NCBI RefSeq assembly: GCF_006980715.1
Contig: NZ_SBHN01000020.1
Coordinates: 47,911-111,910 of the forward strand
Reading direction: 5' to 3'
DNA: 64,000 nucleotides
From: Telmatospirillum sp. J64-1
GTDB lineage: Bacteria; Pseudomonadota; Alphaproteobacteria; Rhodospirillales; Magnetospirillaceae
Below are positions 1 to 7,716 of this stretch, one piece after another. Both the position numbers and the translations under genes were made by a program. The notes under the pieces were generated by a model, which saw only the letters and a list, made by a program, of their open reading frames with translations, ran no database searches and was not told the DNA's origin. How positions within the stretch are numbered: position 1 is the stretch's first letter; each line of letters starts with the position of its first letter.

Positions 1-19
1 CAGCCCGGCCAGCCTGCGC

Positions 20-271
20 ATGGCGCGGCCCAGCGGCATCCGCGAAAGGCTGGTGGCGGCCTTCATGATGGGGCTGGCCCTGTTCAACCCGCCGCTTCTG
101 GCGGTGTTCAACGCTCCCACCATGCTGTGGGGCATCCCGCTGCTGTTCGTCTATGTCTTCCTGGCCTGGCTGGGCCTGATCCTGGCCCTGGCCCTGATCA
201 TCGAGCGGTCGGCCGAGACCGAGGGCGACAACCGCGCCGCCACAGAGGGGGAAGGCGGCGATGCTCCATAG
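20..271 (+). CDS. small two-helix membrane protein, upstream partner of symporter-kinase
   Basis: An 83-residue protein with two strongly hydrophobic stretches at about residues 12-30 and 35-60, followed by a charged Glu-rich tail, so it is probably a small inner-membrane protein. Its last 11 bases overlap the start of the symporter-type histidine kinase, which suggests translational coupling and a shared operon. Small two-helix proteins often accompany sodium/solute symporter-like proteins, so it may be an accessory subunit; that role is inferred from position only. No named family was recognised. The start is near the window edge, so a slightly longer upstream form cannot be excluded. Confidence 0.6.
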   Translation: MARPSGIRERLVAAFMMGLALFNPPLLAVFNAPTMLWGIPLLFVYVFLAWLGLILALALIIERSAETEGDNRAATEGEGGDAP

Positions 272-2996
272 CTCGACCATCATCGTCGTCTCCTTCGCCT
301 ATCTGTGCCTGCTCTTCGCCATCGCCTATTGGGGCGACAAGCGCGCCGACCAGGGGCGCAGCATCATCGCCAACCCCTATACCTACGCCCTGTCCATCGC
401 CGTCTATTGCACCTCCTGGACCTTCTACGGTTCGGTCGGGCGGGCGGCGGAGGGGGGCATCCATTTCCTGCCGATCTATCTCGGCCCGACGCTGATGGCG
501 GCGCTGTGGTGGCTGGTGCTGCGCAAAATGGTGCGGATCTCCAAGGTCAACCGCATCACCTCGATCGCCGACTTCATCTCCTCGCGCTACGGCAAGAGCC
601 AGCTTCTGGGCGGGCTGGTCACGATCATCGCGGTGATCGGGATCATGCCCTATATCTCGCTGCAGCTGAAAGCCGTCTCCAGCACCTTCACCGTGCTGCT
701 GAACTATCCCGACCAGGCCGCCACCCGGGATGTGGCGCAATTGCCGCTGCTATGGGATACCGGCTTCTATGTCGCCCTGGTCCTGGCGCTGTTCTCGATC
801 CTGTTCGGCACCCGTCATATCGACGCCTCGGAACATCACGAAGGCATGGTGGCCGCCATCGCCTTCGAATCGGTGGTCAAGCTGATCGCCTTCCTGGCCG
901 TCGGCTTCGCCGTCACCTTCCTGATGTTCGACGGCTTCGGCGACATCTTCACCCGCGCCGCCGAAAACCCCGACCTCGCCCGCCTGTTCCATGTCGGCGA
1001 TATCGGCCATTACGGCGACTGGATCGCCCTGACCCTGCTGTCGATGGTGGTGATCATCTGCCTGCCCCGCCAGTTCCAGGTCGCCGTGGTCGAGAATGTC
1101 GACGAACGCCATGTGCGCAAGGCCGTCTGGCTGTTCCCCCTTTATCTGTTCCTGATCAACCTCTTCGTGCTGCCCATCACCTTCGCCGGGCTGCTGCTCT
1201 TCCCCCCCGGACAGGTCAATCCCGACAACTTCGTGCTGGCCCTGCCCATCGCCCACCAGATGGAAGGCATTGCCCTGTTCGCCTTCATCGGCGGGTTGTC
1301 GGCGGCAACAGGCATGGTCATCGTCGAGACCATCGCGCTCGCCACCATGGTGTGCAACGACCTGGTGATGCCGGTGCTGCTGCGCCTGCGCTGGCTGAAG
1401 CTTCAGGAACGCAAGGATATCAGCGGCCTGCTGCTGACCATCCGCCGCTGGACCATCGTCATCGTCCTGTTCCTCAGCTATCTCTATGTGCGGCTGATCG
1501 GCGGCTCCTTCACCCTGGTCACCATCGGCCTGGTGTCCTTCTGCGCCGCCGCCCAATTCGCCCCGGCGCTGATCGGCGGCATCTTCTGGAAGGGAGCGAC
1601 GCAGAAAGGCGCCGTCGCCGGGCTGGTCGCCGGTTTCCTCATCTGGCTCTATACCCTGCTGCTGCCCAGCTTCGCCCGCTCCGGCTGGCTGCCTGAAACC
1701 TTCATCACCGACGGCCTGTTCGGCATGGCGCTGCTGCGCCCCTATGAATTGCTGGGCCTGACGGGGCTGGACCCGGTGACCCATTCGCTGGTCTGGTCGA
1801 TGATGGCGAATATCGGCTGCTATGTGATGGTTTCGCTGCTGACCCAGCAGAATGCCATGGAACGCATCCAGGCCACGCTGTTCGTGGATGTCTTCCGCCC
1901 CTCGGGCGAGCATGGCAGTTCCCGATTCTGGCGCGGCACCGCCACCGTGGCCGATCTCTACGCCCTGGTCCTGCGCTTCCTGGGCCGCGAGCGCACGGAA
2001 CGCGCCTTCCGCCTCTATGCCGCCGAACACAAGATCGACTTCGCCAAGGTCACCCAGGCCGATCCCGATCTGGTCAATTTCTCGGAACGCCTGCTGGCCG
2101 GCACCATCGGTGCGGCGTCGGCCCGCGTCATGGTCGCCAGCGTCGCCAAGGGCGAGATCGTCGGTTTGCACGAGGTCATGGAGATCCTCGACGAGGCCAG
2201 CCATGTCATCGCCTACAGCCAGAAGCTGGAGCAGAAATCGGCGGAACTGGAGGCCGCCACCGCCGAATTGCGCGCCGCCAATGAAAGGCTGAAGGAACTG
2301 GACCGCCTGAAGGACGATTTCATCTCGACGGTCACCCATGAATTGCGCACGCCGCTGACCTCGATCCGCTCCTTCTCGGAAATCCTGCACGACAATCCCG
2401 ATCTGGACGCCGGACAGCGCCAGGAATTCCTGCTGATCGTCATCCGCGAAAGCGAGCGCCTGTCGCGCCTGATCAACCAGGTCCTGGACCTGGCCAAGAT
2501 CGAGGCGGGCAACATGCAATGGACCTTCACCATGATCGATCCGCGCGAAGTGGTCCACGACGCCGCCAATGCCACGCGCCAGCTTTTCAAGGACAAGCGC
2601 ATCGTCCTGGAGGAAAAGCTGCCGCCGGACATGCCCATGGCCTGGGCCGACCGCGACCGGGTGATGCAGGTCATCATCAACCTGCTGTCCAATGCCGTGA
2701 AATTTTGCGCCGAAGGGGAAGGCCTGGTGCAGGTGAAGCTGGAGGCCGGGAATGACGGCTACGAGATCTGCGTCATCGACAACGGCCCCGGCATCCCGCC
2801 GGAGGCCCAGCCGACCATCTTCGAGAAGTTCCAGCAGGTAGGCGACACATTGACGGCCAAGCCCGAAGGCACCGGCCTGGGGCTGGCGATCTGCCGCTCC
2901 ATCGTCCACCGCCTGGGCGGCGACATCTGGGTCCGCAGCGCCCCGGGCGAAGGCGCCGCCTTCTGCTTCTTCCTGCCTTATCGGTCGCCGGAGTGA
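261..2996 (+). CDS. sodium:solute symporter-family sensor histidine kinase
   Basis: A 911-residue membrane sensor kinase. Residues 1 to about 525 form a multi-helix region resembling a sodium/solute symporter (PutP-like), as in CbrA-type sensors. A linker with a coiled coil (about 640-680) leads to the kinase core: H-box THELRTPL with His near 693, N-box NLLSNAVKF near 806, G-box DNGPGIP and the GTGLGLAI motif. It should autophosphorylate on His and pass the phosphate to a response regulator; no REC domain is attached and no regulator lies next to it in the window. Whether the N-terminal part transports or only senses a solute is unknown. It overlaps the preceding small membrane gene by 11 bases. 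Confidence 0.9.
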   Translation: MLHSSTIIVVSFAYLCLLFAIAYWGDKRADQGRSIIANPYTYALSIAVYCTSWTFYGSVGRAAEGGIHFLPIYLGPTLMAALWWLVLRKMVRISKVNRITSIADFISSRYGKSQLLGGLVTIIAVIGIMPYISLQLKAVSSTFTVLLNYPDQAATRDVAQLPLLWDTGFYVALVLALFSILFGTRHIDASEHHEGMVAAIAFESVVKLIAFLAVGFAVTFLMFDGFGDIFTRAAENPDLARLFHVGDIGHYGDWIALTLLSMVVIICLPRQFQVAVVENVDERHVRKAVWLFPLYLFLINLFVLPITFAGLLLFPPGQVNPDNFVLALPIAHQMEGIALFAFIGGLSAATGMVIVETIALATMVCNDLVMPVLLRLRWLKLQERKDISGLLLTIRRWTIVIVLFLSYLYVRLIGGSFTLVTIGLVSFCAAAQFAPALIGGIFWKGATQKGAVAGLVAGFLIWLYTLLLPSFARSGWLPETFITDGLFGMALLRPYELLGLTGLDPVTHSLVWSMMANIGCYVMVSLLTQQNAMERIQATLFVDVFRPSGEHGSSRFWRGTATVADLYALVLRFLGRERTERAFRLYAAEHKIDFAKVTQADPDLVNFSERLLAGTIGAASARVMVASVAKGEIVGLHEVMEILDEASHVIAYSQKLEQKSAELEAATAELRAANERLKELDRLKDDFISTVTHELRTPLTSIRSFSEILHDNPDLDAGQRQEFLLIVIRESERLSRLINQVLDLAKIEAGNMQWTFTMIDPREVVHDAANATRQLFKDKRIVLEEKLPPDMPMAWADRDRVMQVIINLLSNAVKFCAEGEGLVQVKLEAGNDGYEICVIDNGPGIPPEAQPTIFEKFQQVGDTLTAKPEGTGLGLAICRSIVHRLGGDIWVRSAPGEGAAFCFFLPYRSPE

Positions 2997-3020
2997 TGCT
3001 TGGGCTTTTGGCCCGCTCCA

Positions 3021-3116
3021 CCCTTCGAGACGCCGCTCACGCGGCTCCTCAGGGTGAGGCTAATGCAACACTTGAACCCTCATCCTGAGGAGGCCCGCAG
3101 GGCCGTCTCGAAGGAT
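3021..3116. repeat. paired palindromic repeat, copy 1
   Basis: Two arms of about 39 bases (3021-3059 and 3078-3116) are near reverse complements, separated by an 18-base spacer. Shared cores are TTCGAGACG-CCG in one arm and CCG-CGTCTCGAA-like in the other, with CTGAGGAG toward the spacer. The same unit recurs near 7.5, 19.6, 20.0, 23.4 and (one arm) 30.3 kb, always between genes. It would fold into a long hairpin in RNA. Confidence 0.9.
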
Positions 3117-3118
3117 AC

Positions 3119-3580
3119 TCAGCGCTCTACCCCGGCAAACCGCGCGAAAGTCGCCCGCACCTCGTCCGGGATCGGAACCGGGCGTTGGGTTTCGCGGTCC
3201 ACGAAGACATGGACCCAATGGCCATCGGCGGCGGCTTCCTCCTCGCCCTTGGCGAACAGGGCCAGGCCGTAGCGCACGGACGAGGTTCCCATATGCTCGA
3301 CGCGGAAGGCGCCCTCCACCGCCTGGGGCCAGCTCAAGGCCTTACGGAAGCGGCAGGTGCTTTCGGCGGCGAAGGGCACGGTATCGCCCTTGAACAGGTC
3401 GACGCGCATTTCCCGCAGGAAGAAATCCACCACCACCGCCTCGAAGAAGCGGTAATAAGTGACGTTGTTGAGATGGCCGAACATGTCGTTGTCGGACCAG
3501 CGCGTCTGAAGCTCGGTGAAGAAGCGGAAATCGCCCCGGCGTGCCGGGGCGATGCGCGAAGAGGGCTTCTCGGCCGTCAT
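3119..3580 (-). CDS. acyl-CoA thioesterase (4HBT/YbgC-like hotdog)
   Basis: About 153 residues of the hotdog-fold thioesterase family. The motif TRWSDNDMFGHLNNVTYYRF near the N-terminus carries the characteristic Asp and the His-Leu-Asn-Asn loop of 4-hydroxybenzoyl-CoA thioesterase-like enzymes, which hydrolyse acyl-CoA esters. The ATG at 3580 is chosen because it overlaps the stop of the upstream hydroxybutyrate dehydrogenase gene as ATGA, a typical coupled start; a longer in-frame start at 3592 is possible. It is last in a minus-strand operon with DUF1192 and bdh, which suggests a role in short-chain acyl-CoA or hydroxybutyrate metabolism, but the substrate is not known. Confidence 0.85.
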   Translation of the reverse strand: MTAEKPSSRIAPARRGDFRFFTELQTRWSDNDMFGHLNNVTYYRFFEAVVVDFFLREMRVDLFKGDTVPFAAESTCRFRKALSWPQAVEGAFRVEHMGTSSVRYGLALFAKGEEEAAADGHWVHVFVDRETQRPVPIPDEVRATFARFAGVER

Positions 3581-4374
3581 TGCGCGGTCCATCCGCCATC
3601 CACCGGCATCGAGGCGCCGGTGATGTTGCCCGCCGCCGGACCGCAGAGGAAGACGGTCAGCTCGCCCAGTTCGTCGACAGTGGTGAAGCGCTTGCTCGGC
3701 TGCTTCTCCGACAGCAAGTGCCGGCTGGCCTCCTCGACCGACAGGTTTTCGGCCTCGGCGCGGGCATGGATCTGCTTTTCCACCAGCGCGGTCAGCACCC
3801 AGCCGGGGCAGATGGCGTTGCAGGTGACGCCGGTTTCGGCATTTTCCAGCGCCACCACCTTGGTCAGGCCGACAACGCCATGCTTGGCCGCCACATAGGC
3901 TGACTTGCAGGCCGAAGCGACCAGCCCATGGGCCGAGGCGATGTTGACGATGCGGCCATAGCCCGAGGCCTTCATGCCCGGCAGGGCGGCGCGGATGGTG
4001 TGGAAGGCCGAGGACAGGTTGATGGCGATCACCGCATCCCAGCGCTCCGGCGGAAAATCCTCGACCGGGGCGACATGCTGGATGCCGGCATTGTTGACCA
4101 GGATATCCACGCCGCCCCAGCTATTCTCGGCATCGCGGATCAGGGCCTCGCATTCCTTGGCACGGGACAGGTCCGCTGCGTTATAGGCGATCTCCGTGCC
4201 GTATTCCTCCTCCAGGGCGCGGCGCAAAGTCTCGATGGCCTCGGGCTCGCCGAAACCGTTGAGCATGACCTTGCAGCCCTGGGCGGCCAGGGCGCGGGCG
4301 ATGCCGAGACCGATGCCGCTGGTCGAACCGGTGACCACGGCGCGCTTCCCCTTCAGCGTGAACGTTTCCTGCAC
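3577..4374 (-). CDS. bdhA: 3-hydroxybutyrate dehydrogenase
   Basis: A 265-residue short-chain dehydrogenase that interconverts 3-hydroxybutyrate and acetoacetate with NAD. Visible features are the nucleotide-binding TGSTSGIGLGIA motif (about residues 15-26), the NNAG motif, catalytic Ser in NIASAHG, and YVAAKHG with Tyr and Lys. The stretch NAICPGWVLTALVEKQI is characteristic of the D-3-hydroxybutyrate dehydrogenase branch. It lies 24 bases after the DUF1192 gene and overlaps the thioesterase gene by four bases. Together with the PHB depolymerase at about 25 kb this points to polyhydroxybutyrate storage and use. Confidence 0.92.
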   Translation of the reverse strand: MQETFTLKGKRAVVTGSTSGIGLGIARALAAQGCKVMLNGFGEPEAIETLRRALEEEYGTEIAYNAADLSRAKECEALIRDAENSWGGVDILVNNAGIQHVAPVEDFPPERWDAVIAINLSSAFHTIRAALPGMKASGYGRIVNIASAHGLVASACKSAYVAAKHGVVGLTKVVALENAETGVTCNAICPGWVLTALVEKQIHARAEAENLSVEEASRHLLSEKQPSKRFTTVDELGELTVFLCGPAAGNITGASMPVDGGWTAQ

Positions 4375-4398
4375 TTTCTTGTCTCCTGGACTTTGGTC

Positions 4399-4587
4399 TT
4401 AATCTTTGCGGAACAGTTCCTCTGCCCCGGTCCGATGATTGCGCTTGGCCGCGATGGCGCGGCGGATACGGGTGATTTCCCCTTCCAAGGCTACGATATG
4501 TGCCTCCAGTTCGGCGATAGACAGAGAGTCCAGATTGCCGAGCGGCTGTGCGGGCTGCTTGCGGGGTTCCAGGTCTTCCGGGTCCAT
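4399..4587 (-). CDS. DUF1192 family protein
   Basis: A 62-residue protein with the N-terminal [10 protein letters not shown] motif, a predicted coiled-coil centre ([16 protein letters not shown]) and a short basic end typical of DUF1192, a small family almost confined to alphaproteobacteria. Its function is unknown. It has a strong Shine-Dalgarno sequence (GAGGAGG) before the ATG and is first in the minus-strand operon with 3-hydroxybutyrate dehydrogenase and thioesterase. It is divergent from the quinone oxidoreductase gene. Confidence 0.88.
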   Translation of the reverse strand: MDPEDLEPRKQPAQPLGNLDSLSIAELEAHIVALEGEITRIRRAIAAKRNHRTGAEELFRKD

Positions 4588-4670
4588 GTGGTCCTCCTCG
4601 CCTCTTGTCTCACCGGCGTCCTGGTTTCAGACTGGCCTTCTCTGTTTCCATCGTCAATCGGGAGCCGCGC

Positions 4671-5660
4671 ATGACCGAGGCCATGAGTTGTATCGAAATC
4701 ACCCAACCCGGCGCGCCCGACGTGCTGGTGCCCGCGAAACGGCCCGTGCCCGTGGCGGCGGCGGGCGAGGTGCTGATCCAGGTGGCCGCGGCCGGGGTCA
4801 ACCGCCCCGACGTGATCCAGCGCCAGGGGTCCTATCCGCCGCCGCCCGGCGCCTCCGACATTCCCGGCCTGGAAGTGGCCGGCACCATCGTCGCCCTGGG
4901 CGACGGCGTGACCGAATGGAAGGTCGGGGACGAGGTCTGCGCCCTGGTCACCGGCGGGGGCTATGCCGAATACTGCACCGCCGCCGCCTCCTGCTGCATG
5001 CCGATTCCGGAAGGATTCGACATGGAGAAGGCCGCCGCCCTGCCCGAAACCTACTTCACCGTCTGGCACAACGTCTTCCAGCGCGCCCGGCTGAAGGAAG
5101 GGGAAAGCCTGCTGATCCATGGCGGCTCGTCGGGCATCGGCACCACCGCCATCCAACTCGCCAAGGCCTTCGGCGCCACCGTCTACGCCACCGCCGGCAG
5201 CCCCGAGAAATGCGAGGCCTGCGAGAAGCTGGGCGCCGACCAGGCCATCAATTATCGCCTTGAGGATTACGTCGAAGTCATCCAGGCCGTCACCGACGGG
5301 CGCGGTGTCGATGTCATTCTGGATATGGTCGGGGGCGATTACATTCCCCGCAACATCAAATGCCTGGCCATGGATGGCCGTTTGGTCAGCATCGCCTTCT
5401 TGAAAGGATCGAAGGCCGAAATCAATCTCATGCCGGTGATGCTCAAGCGCCTGACCCTGACCGGTTCGACCCTGCGTCCGCAATCGGTCGCGGCCAAGGC
5501 CGCCATCGCCGCCGAGTTGCGCCAGAAGGTCTGGCCGCTGCTCGATGCGGGCGATGTGGCGCCGATCATCTATGCCACTTTTCCCCTGGACCAGGCGGCC
5601 GAAGCGCACCGGTTGATGGAGAGCAGCGACCATATTGGAAAAATAGTCCTGACGGTGTAG
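4671..5660 (+). CDS. NAD(P)H quinone oxidoreductase (PIG3-type, MDR superfamily)
   Basis: A 329-residue zinc-independent medium-chain dehydrogenase/reductase. It has the N-terminal GroES-like domain ([20 protein letters not shown]), and the nucleotide-binding loop [19 protein letters not shown] around residue 145. The PPPPGAS loop and [12 protein letters not shown] are typical of the PIG3 family of quinone reductases. The ATG at 4671 is used rather than earlier in-frame codons, because homology starts there and the segment before it is low-complexity read-through of the divergent promoter region. The natural acceptor is unknown. Confidence 0.88.
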   Translation: MTEAMSCIEITQPGAPDVLVPAKRPVPVAAAGEVLIQVAAAGVNRPDVIQRQGSYPPPPGASDIPGLEVAGTIVALGDGVTEWKVGDEVCALVTGGGYAEYCTAAASCCMPIPEGFDMEKAAALPETYFTVWHNVFQRARLKEGESLLIHGGSSGIGTTAIQLAKAFGATVYATAGSPEKCEACEKLGADQAINYRLEDYVEVIQAVTDGRGVDVILDMVGGDYIPRNIKCLAMDGRLVSIAFLKGSKAEINLMPVMLKRLTLTGSTLRPQSVAAKAAIAAELRQKVWPLLDAGDVAPIIYATFPLDQAAEAHRLMESSDHIGKIVLTV

Positions 5661-5670
5661 GTGGCGGGAT

Positions 5671-5699
5671 TTGACCCTTTCCCGGAGAGGACCTATAAG
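5671..5699 (+). promoter_or_regulatory. sigma70-type promoter of trcR
   Basis: A TTGACC -35 element (5671-5676) and TATAAG -10 element (5694-5699) with 17-base spacing, immediately after the quinone oxidoreductase stop. A GC-rich inverted repeat (CGCGACCG/CGGTCGCG, 5738-5757) lies in the presumed 5' leader before the trcR ribosome site. Confidence 0.6.
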
Positions 5700-5789
5700 G
5701 GAACCTATTCCACTTTACCCCGACGCCGTTTCATCGGCGCGACCGTCGCCGGTCGCGGGGGATCAGACCAAAAACAAGGAGGACCTCCT

Positions 5790-6341
5790 ATGGCCTTGCC
5801 GCTCATGCCCAAGGCGACAGCCGTCTGGCTCGTTGAGAATACGACTCTGACCTTCGAGCAGATCGCCGATTTCTGCGGCATGCATTCGCTTGAGGTTCAG
5901 GCGATCGCCGACGGCGAAGTGGCGACCGGCATCGTGGGCCTGGATCCCGTCGCCAGCGGCCAGCTGACCCAGGAGGAGATCGCCCGCTGCGAAAAGGACG
6001 AGAATGCCCGTCTGCGCCTGATCGCTTCGGAAATCTCGCAGCCCAAGAGCAAGGGCGCGCGCTATACGCCGGTGTCCAAGCGCCAGGACCGGCCCGATGC
6101 CATCGCCTGGCTGCTGAAGCACCATCCGGAACTGACGGATGCCCAGATCTGCAAGCTGATCGGCACCACCAAGCCGACCATCCTGGCCGTGCGGGACCGT
6201 ACCCACTGGAATGCCGCCAATATCAAGCCGCGCAATCCGGTGACCCTGGGGCTGTGCACCGAAGCCGACCTGGAGAAGCAGGTCGTCCTCGCCCATGGCC
6301 GCCCCGGCGCCGCCCCGAGGGGCGAAAGCCCGGTCGAGTAA
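5790..6341 (+). CDS. trcR: cell-cycle transcriptional regulator TrcR (DUF1013)
   Basis: A 183-residue protein matching the DUF1013 family, known in Caulobacter as the cell-cycle regulator TrcR. It has two helix-turn-helix-like segments: one near the N-terminus (TFEQIADFCGMHSLEVQAIA) and one in the middle (LTDAQICKLIGTTKPTILAV). The start at 5790 follows a strong AAGGAGG site; the in-frame extension upstream to 5661 runs through the promoter and leader and is not real. It has its own promoter and a hairpin terminator, so it is probably monocistronic. Confidence 0.9.
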   Translation: MALPLMPKATAVWLVENTTLTFEQIADFCGMHSLEVQAIADGEVATGIVGLDPVASGQLTQEEIARCEKDENARLRLIASEISQPKSKGARYTPVSKRQDRPDAIAWLLKHHPELTDAQICKLIGTTKPTILAVRDRTHWNAANIKPRNPVTLGLCTEADLEKQVVLAHGRPGAAPRGESPVE

Positions 6342-6370
6342 ACGGGTCGCAAGGACCTGTCTTTTTTCAT

Positions 6371-6397
6371 GCCCGCCGGCAACGGCGGGCTTTTTTT
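6371..6397 (+). terminator. rho-independent terminator of trcR
   Basis: Perfect 8-bp stem GCCCGCCG/CGGCGGGC with a GCAA-type loop followed by seven T residues. Confidence 0.92.
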
Positions 6398-6474
6398 CTG
6401 CGCCGTCGCCGCCCGTTCCGGGAACAAGCGTCTGTCGCAGGAGTTTTTTCAACAGCAAGATAACGGAGGTTTCC

Positions 6475-6750
6475 ATGATCCTTTCGATCCGATCCCGCCC
6501 GATCCTGGCCGCGGGCGCGCTTGCCTTCACCCTGGCGGCGTCCCCTGCCCTGGCCGACGATCCACCGCCGGCCAATGCCCAGCCGCTGTCCCAGATCATC
6601 CAGACGCTGGAGCAGCAGATCGACGTGGCCTATTTCGAGGAGATCGAATGGAACGACGGCCGCTGGGAAGTCGAATATATCGGCGATGACGGCCGCAAGC
6701 GGGAAGTCCATGTCGACCCCACCACCGCCCAGATCACCGAGCGGAACTGA
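6475..6750 (+). CDS. secreted PepSY-like small protein
   Basis: A 91-residue protein with a signal peptide (hydrophobic core about residues 9-22, cleavage after ALA near residue 25) and a C-terminal PepSY-like domain: FEEIEWNDGRWEVEYIGDDG followed by REVHVDPTTAQI. PepSY domains occur in periplasmic proteins proposed to modulate proteases or bind ligands; the role here is unknown. A ribosome site (ACGGAGG) precedes the ATG. It lies just downstream of the trcR terminator and has its own downstream inverted repeat (6761-6795). Confidence 0.8.
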   Translation: MILSIRSRPILAAGALAFTLAASPALADDPPPANAQPLSQIIQTLEQQIDVAYFEEIEWNDGRWEVEYIGDDGRKREVHVDPTTAQITERN

Positions 6751-6760
6751 CCCCTTCCCC

Positions 6761-6795
6761 GGCGGGACCTGAGAGAAATTTCGGCAGGTCCCGCC
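6761..6795 (+). terminator. inverted repeat, possible terminator after PepSY gene
   Basis: Ten-base perfect arms GGCGGGACCT and AGGTCCCGCC separated by 15 bases, right after the PepSY-like gene. There is no clear T-tract, so it may be a stability hairpin rather than a true intrinsic terminator. Confidence 0.5.
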
Positions 6796-7110
6796 CGGCG
6801 TTGTCTCCCCCATTAGTGATATCCACGATTCCTGTGGATAAGTTTGTTGAAAAGCTGGGGGAGAGCATGTGGGTTCCAAGGCAACATGCGGAGTCTTATC
6901 GACCTGCCCAAGAAAGCGGCAACTGCTTCAGTTTCTTTTGAAATCAATGACTTAAATAAATACAGATAAAAAACTTCGGCTTTCGTCATAAAACCCTCTT
7001 GACGAATTCCCTAGTTTCCGCCTCGCCCCTCACCCTGTGCAAAACTTGCTTTTTTTGGCCATTCCTCCTCTTGCTAAAGGAGGAAAGCTTGGTTATGGTC
7101 CGGCCCGTTT
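6796..7110. other. AT-richer non-coding stretch with DnaA-box-like sites
   Basis: No convincing gene in about 315 bases. It holds a perfect 9-base DnaA box in reverse orientation (TGTGGATAA, 6833-6841), a weaker neighbour (ATATCCACG, about 6820-6828) and another near-match (TGTGCAAAA, about 7037-7045), next to a tract that is distinctly AT-rich (about 6935-7000). It may be only a promoter region or remains of decayed sequence. Confidence 0.4.
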
Positions 7111-7182
7111 ATGGGCAGCCTCCTCCTCCCCGAGCGTTTTCCCGACGCCCCTGCCGCCCTCTTTTTCCGCCCGGATTTCCCG

Positions 7183-7391
7183 TTGGAAGCCTTCTTCGTT
7201 TCCACCCTGGTCGTCGCCATTGCCGAAATCGGCGACAAGACGCAGATCGCCACCGTCGCCCTGGCGGCCCAGTTCAACGACATGCTGCTGGTACGCTGGG
7301 CACGACCCTGGGCATGCTGCTGACCAACGTGCCGGCCGTCCTGCTGGGCGGCATCGCCATCGCCGACGGCCTGGGGCTGCTGCGGGGATAA
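7183..7391 (+). pseudogene. remnant of TMEM165/GDT1 (UPF0016) transporter gene
   Basis: The reading frame from 7183 encodes LEAFFVSTLVVAIAEIGDKT with the family's Glu-x-Gly-Asp-Lys-Thr motif and continues into IATVALAAQFNDMLLV. The family-typical continuation GTTLGMLLTNVPAVLLGG is present but in another frame, so there is a frameshift near 7290-7300. Intact family members are about 190 residues with two copies of the motif; here an N-terminal-type start is joined directly to a C-terminal-type end. The result looks like an internal deletion between the two motif copies plus a frameshift. The family moves Mn2+/Ca2+; this copy should be non-functional. Confidence 0.7.
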
Positions 7392-7420
7392 AAGACGGGC
7401 CAGAGGCCCGAAACCATCTT

Positions 7421-7482
7421 CTTAGTGCCTTTGTGTCTTGGTGGCCTCCAGCGGCAGGGAGAAACCACCAAGGCACCAAGGG
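7421..7482. repeat. inverted repeat of the CCACCAAGGCACCAAG type
   Basis: Imperfect arms at 7421-7444 and 7465-7482 (GTGCCTTTGTGTCTTGGTGG against CCACCAAGGCACCAAG). It sits directly after the GDT1 remnant and before the next paired repeat. It is a different repeat family from the CGAGACG palindromes. Confidence 0.7.
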
Positions 7483-7513
7483 CGTTAGGCTCCTATACCT
7501 CGCCGCCCCCTCC

Positions 7514-7626
7514 CCATGCTTCGAGACGCCGCCAAGGCGGCTCCTCAGCATGAGGGAAATTCCACAAATAAATCAACATGTTGGGCCTCATGTTGAAGAG
7601 GCCCGCAGGGCCGTCTCGAAGCATGG
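7514..7626. repeat. paired palindromic repeat, copy 2
   Basis: Arms at about 7514-7555 and 7586-7626 with the shared TTCGAGACGCCGCC and GGCCGTCTCGAAGC cores and a 30-base AT-rich spacer. Same family as the unit at 3021, with outer ends CATGCTTCGAGAC and CGTCTCGAAGCATG. Confidence 0.88.
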
Positions 7627-7663
7627 AGCTTTGCAGATTGTGAGCCACGGCAAGCGATTATAG

Positions 7664-7694
7664 AAAAACGGCGGCTCCCCTCCGAGCCGCCGTT
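7664..7694 (-). terminator. rho-independent terminator of prpE
   Basis: On the minus strand an 11-bp stem AACGGCGGCTC/GAGCCGCCGTT closes a short loop and is followed by five T residues, just downstream of the prpE stop. Confidence 0.88.
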
Positions 7695-7716
7695 CCGCCC
7701 TTTCCTTCAGCCTCTT

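Noticed and set aside
750..2909. Long open frame opposite the symporter-type kinase
   Set aside because: High GC opens the antisense frame; the translation is rich in Gln, Gly, Asp and His without domains, and the plus-strand protein has clear family motifs.
6796..7060. Chromosomal replication origin
   Set aside because: Only one perfect DnaA box; an origin would need more boxes and whole-genome skew. Kept only as a weak finding.
7421..7482. Terminator for the GDT1 remnant
   Set aside because: The arms are imperfect, the loop is long and no T-tract follows; it matches a repeat better.
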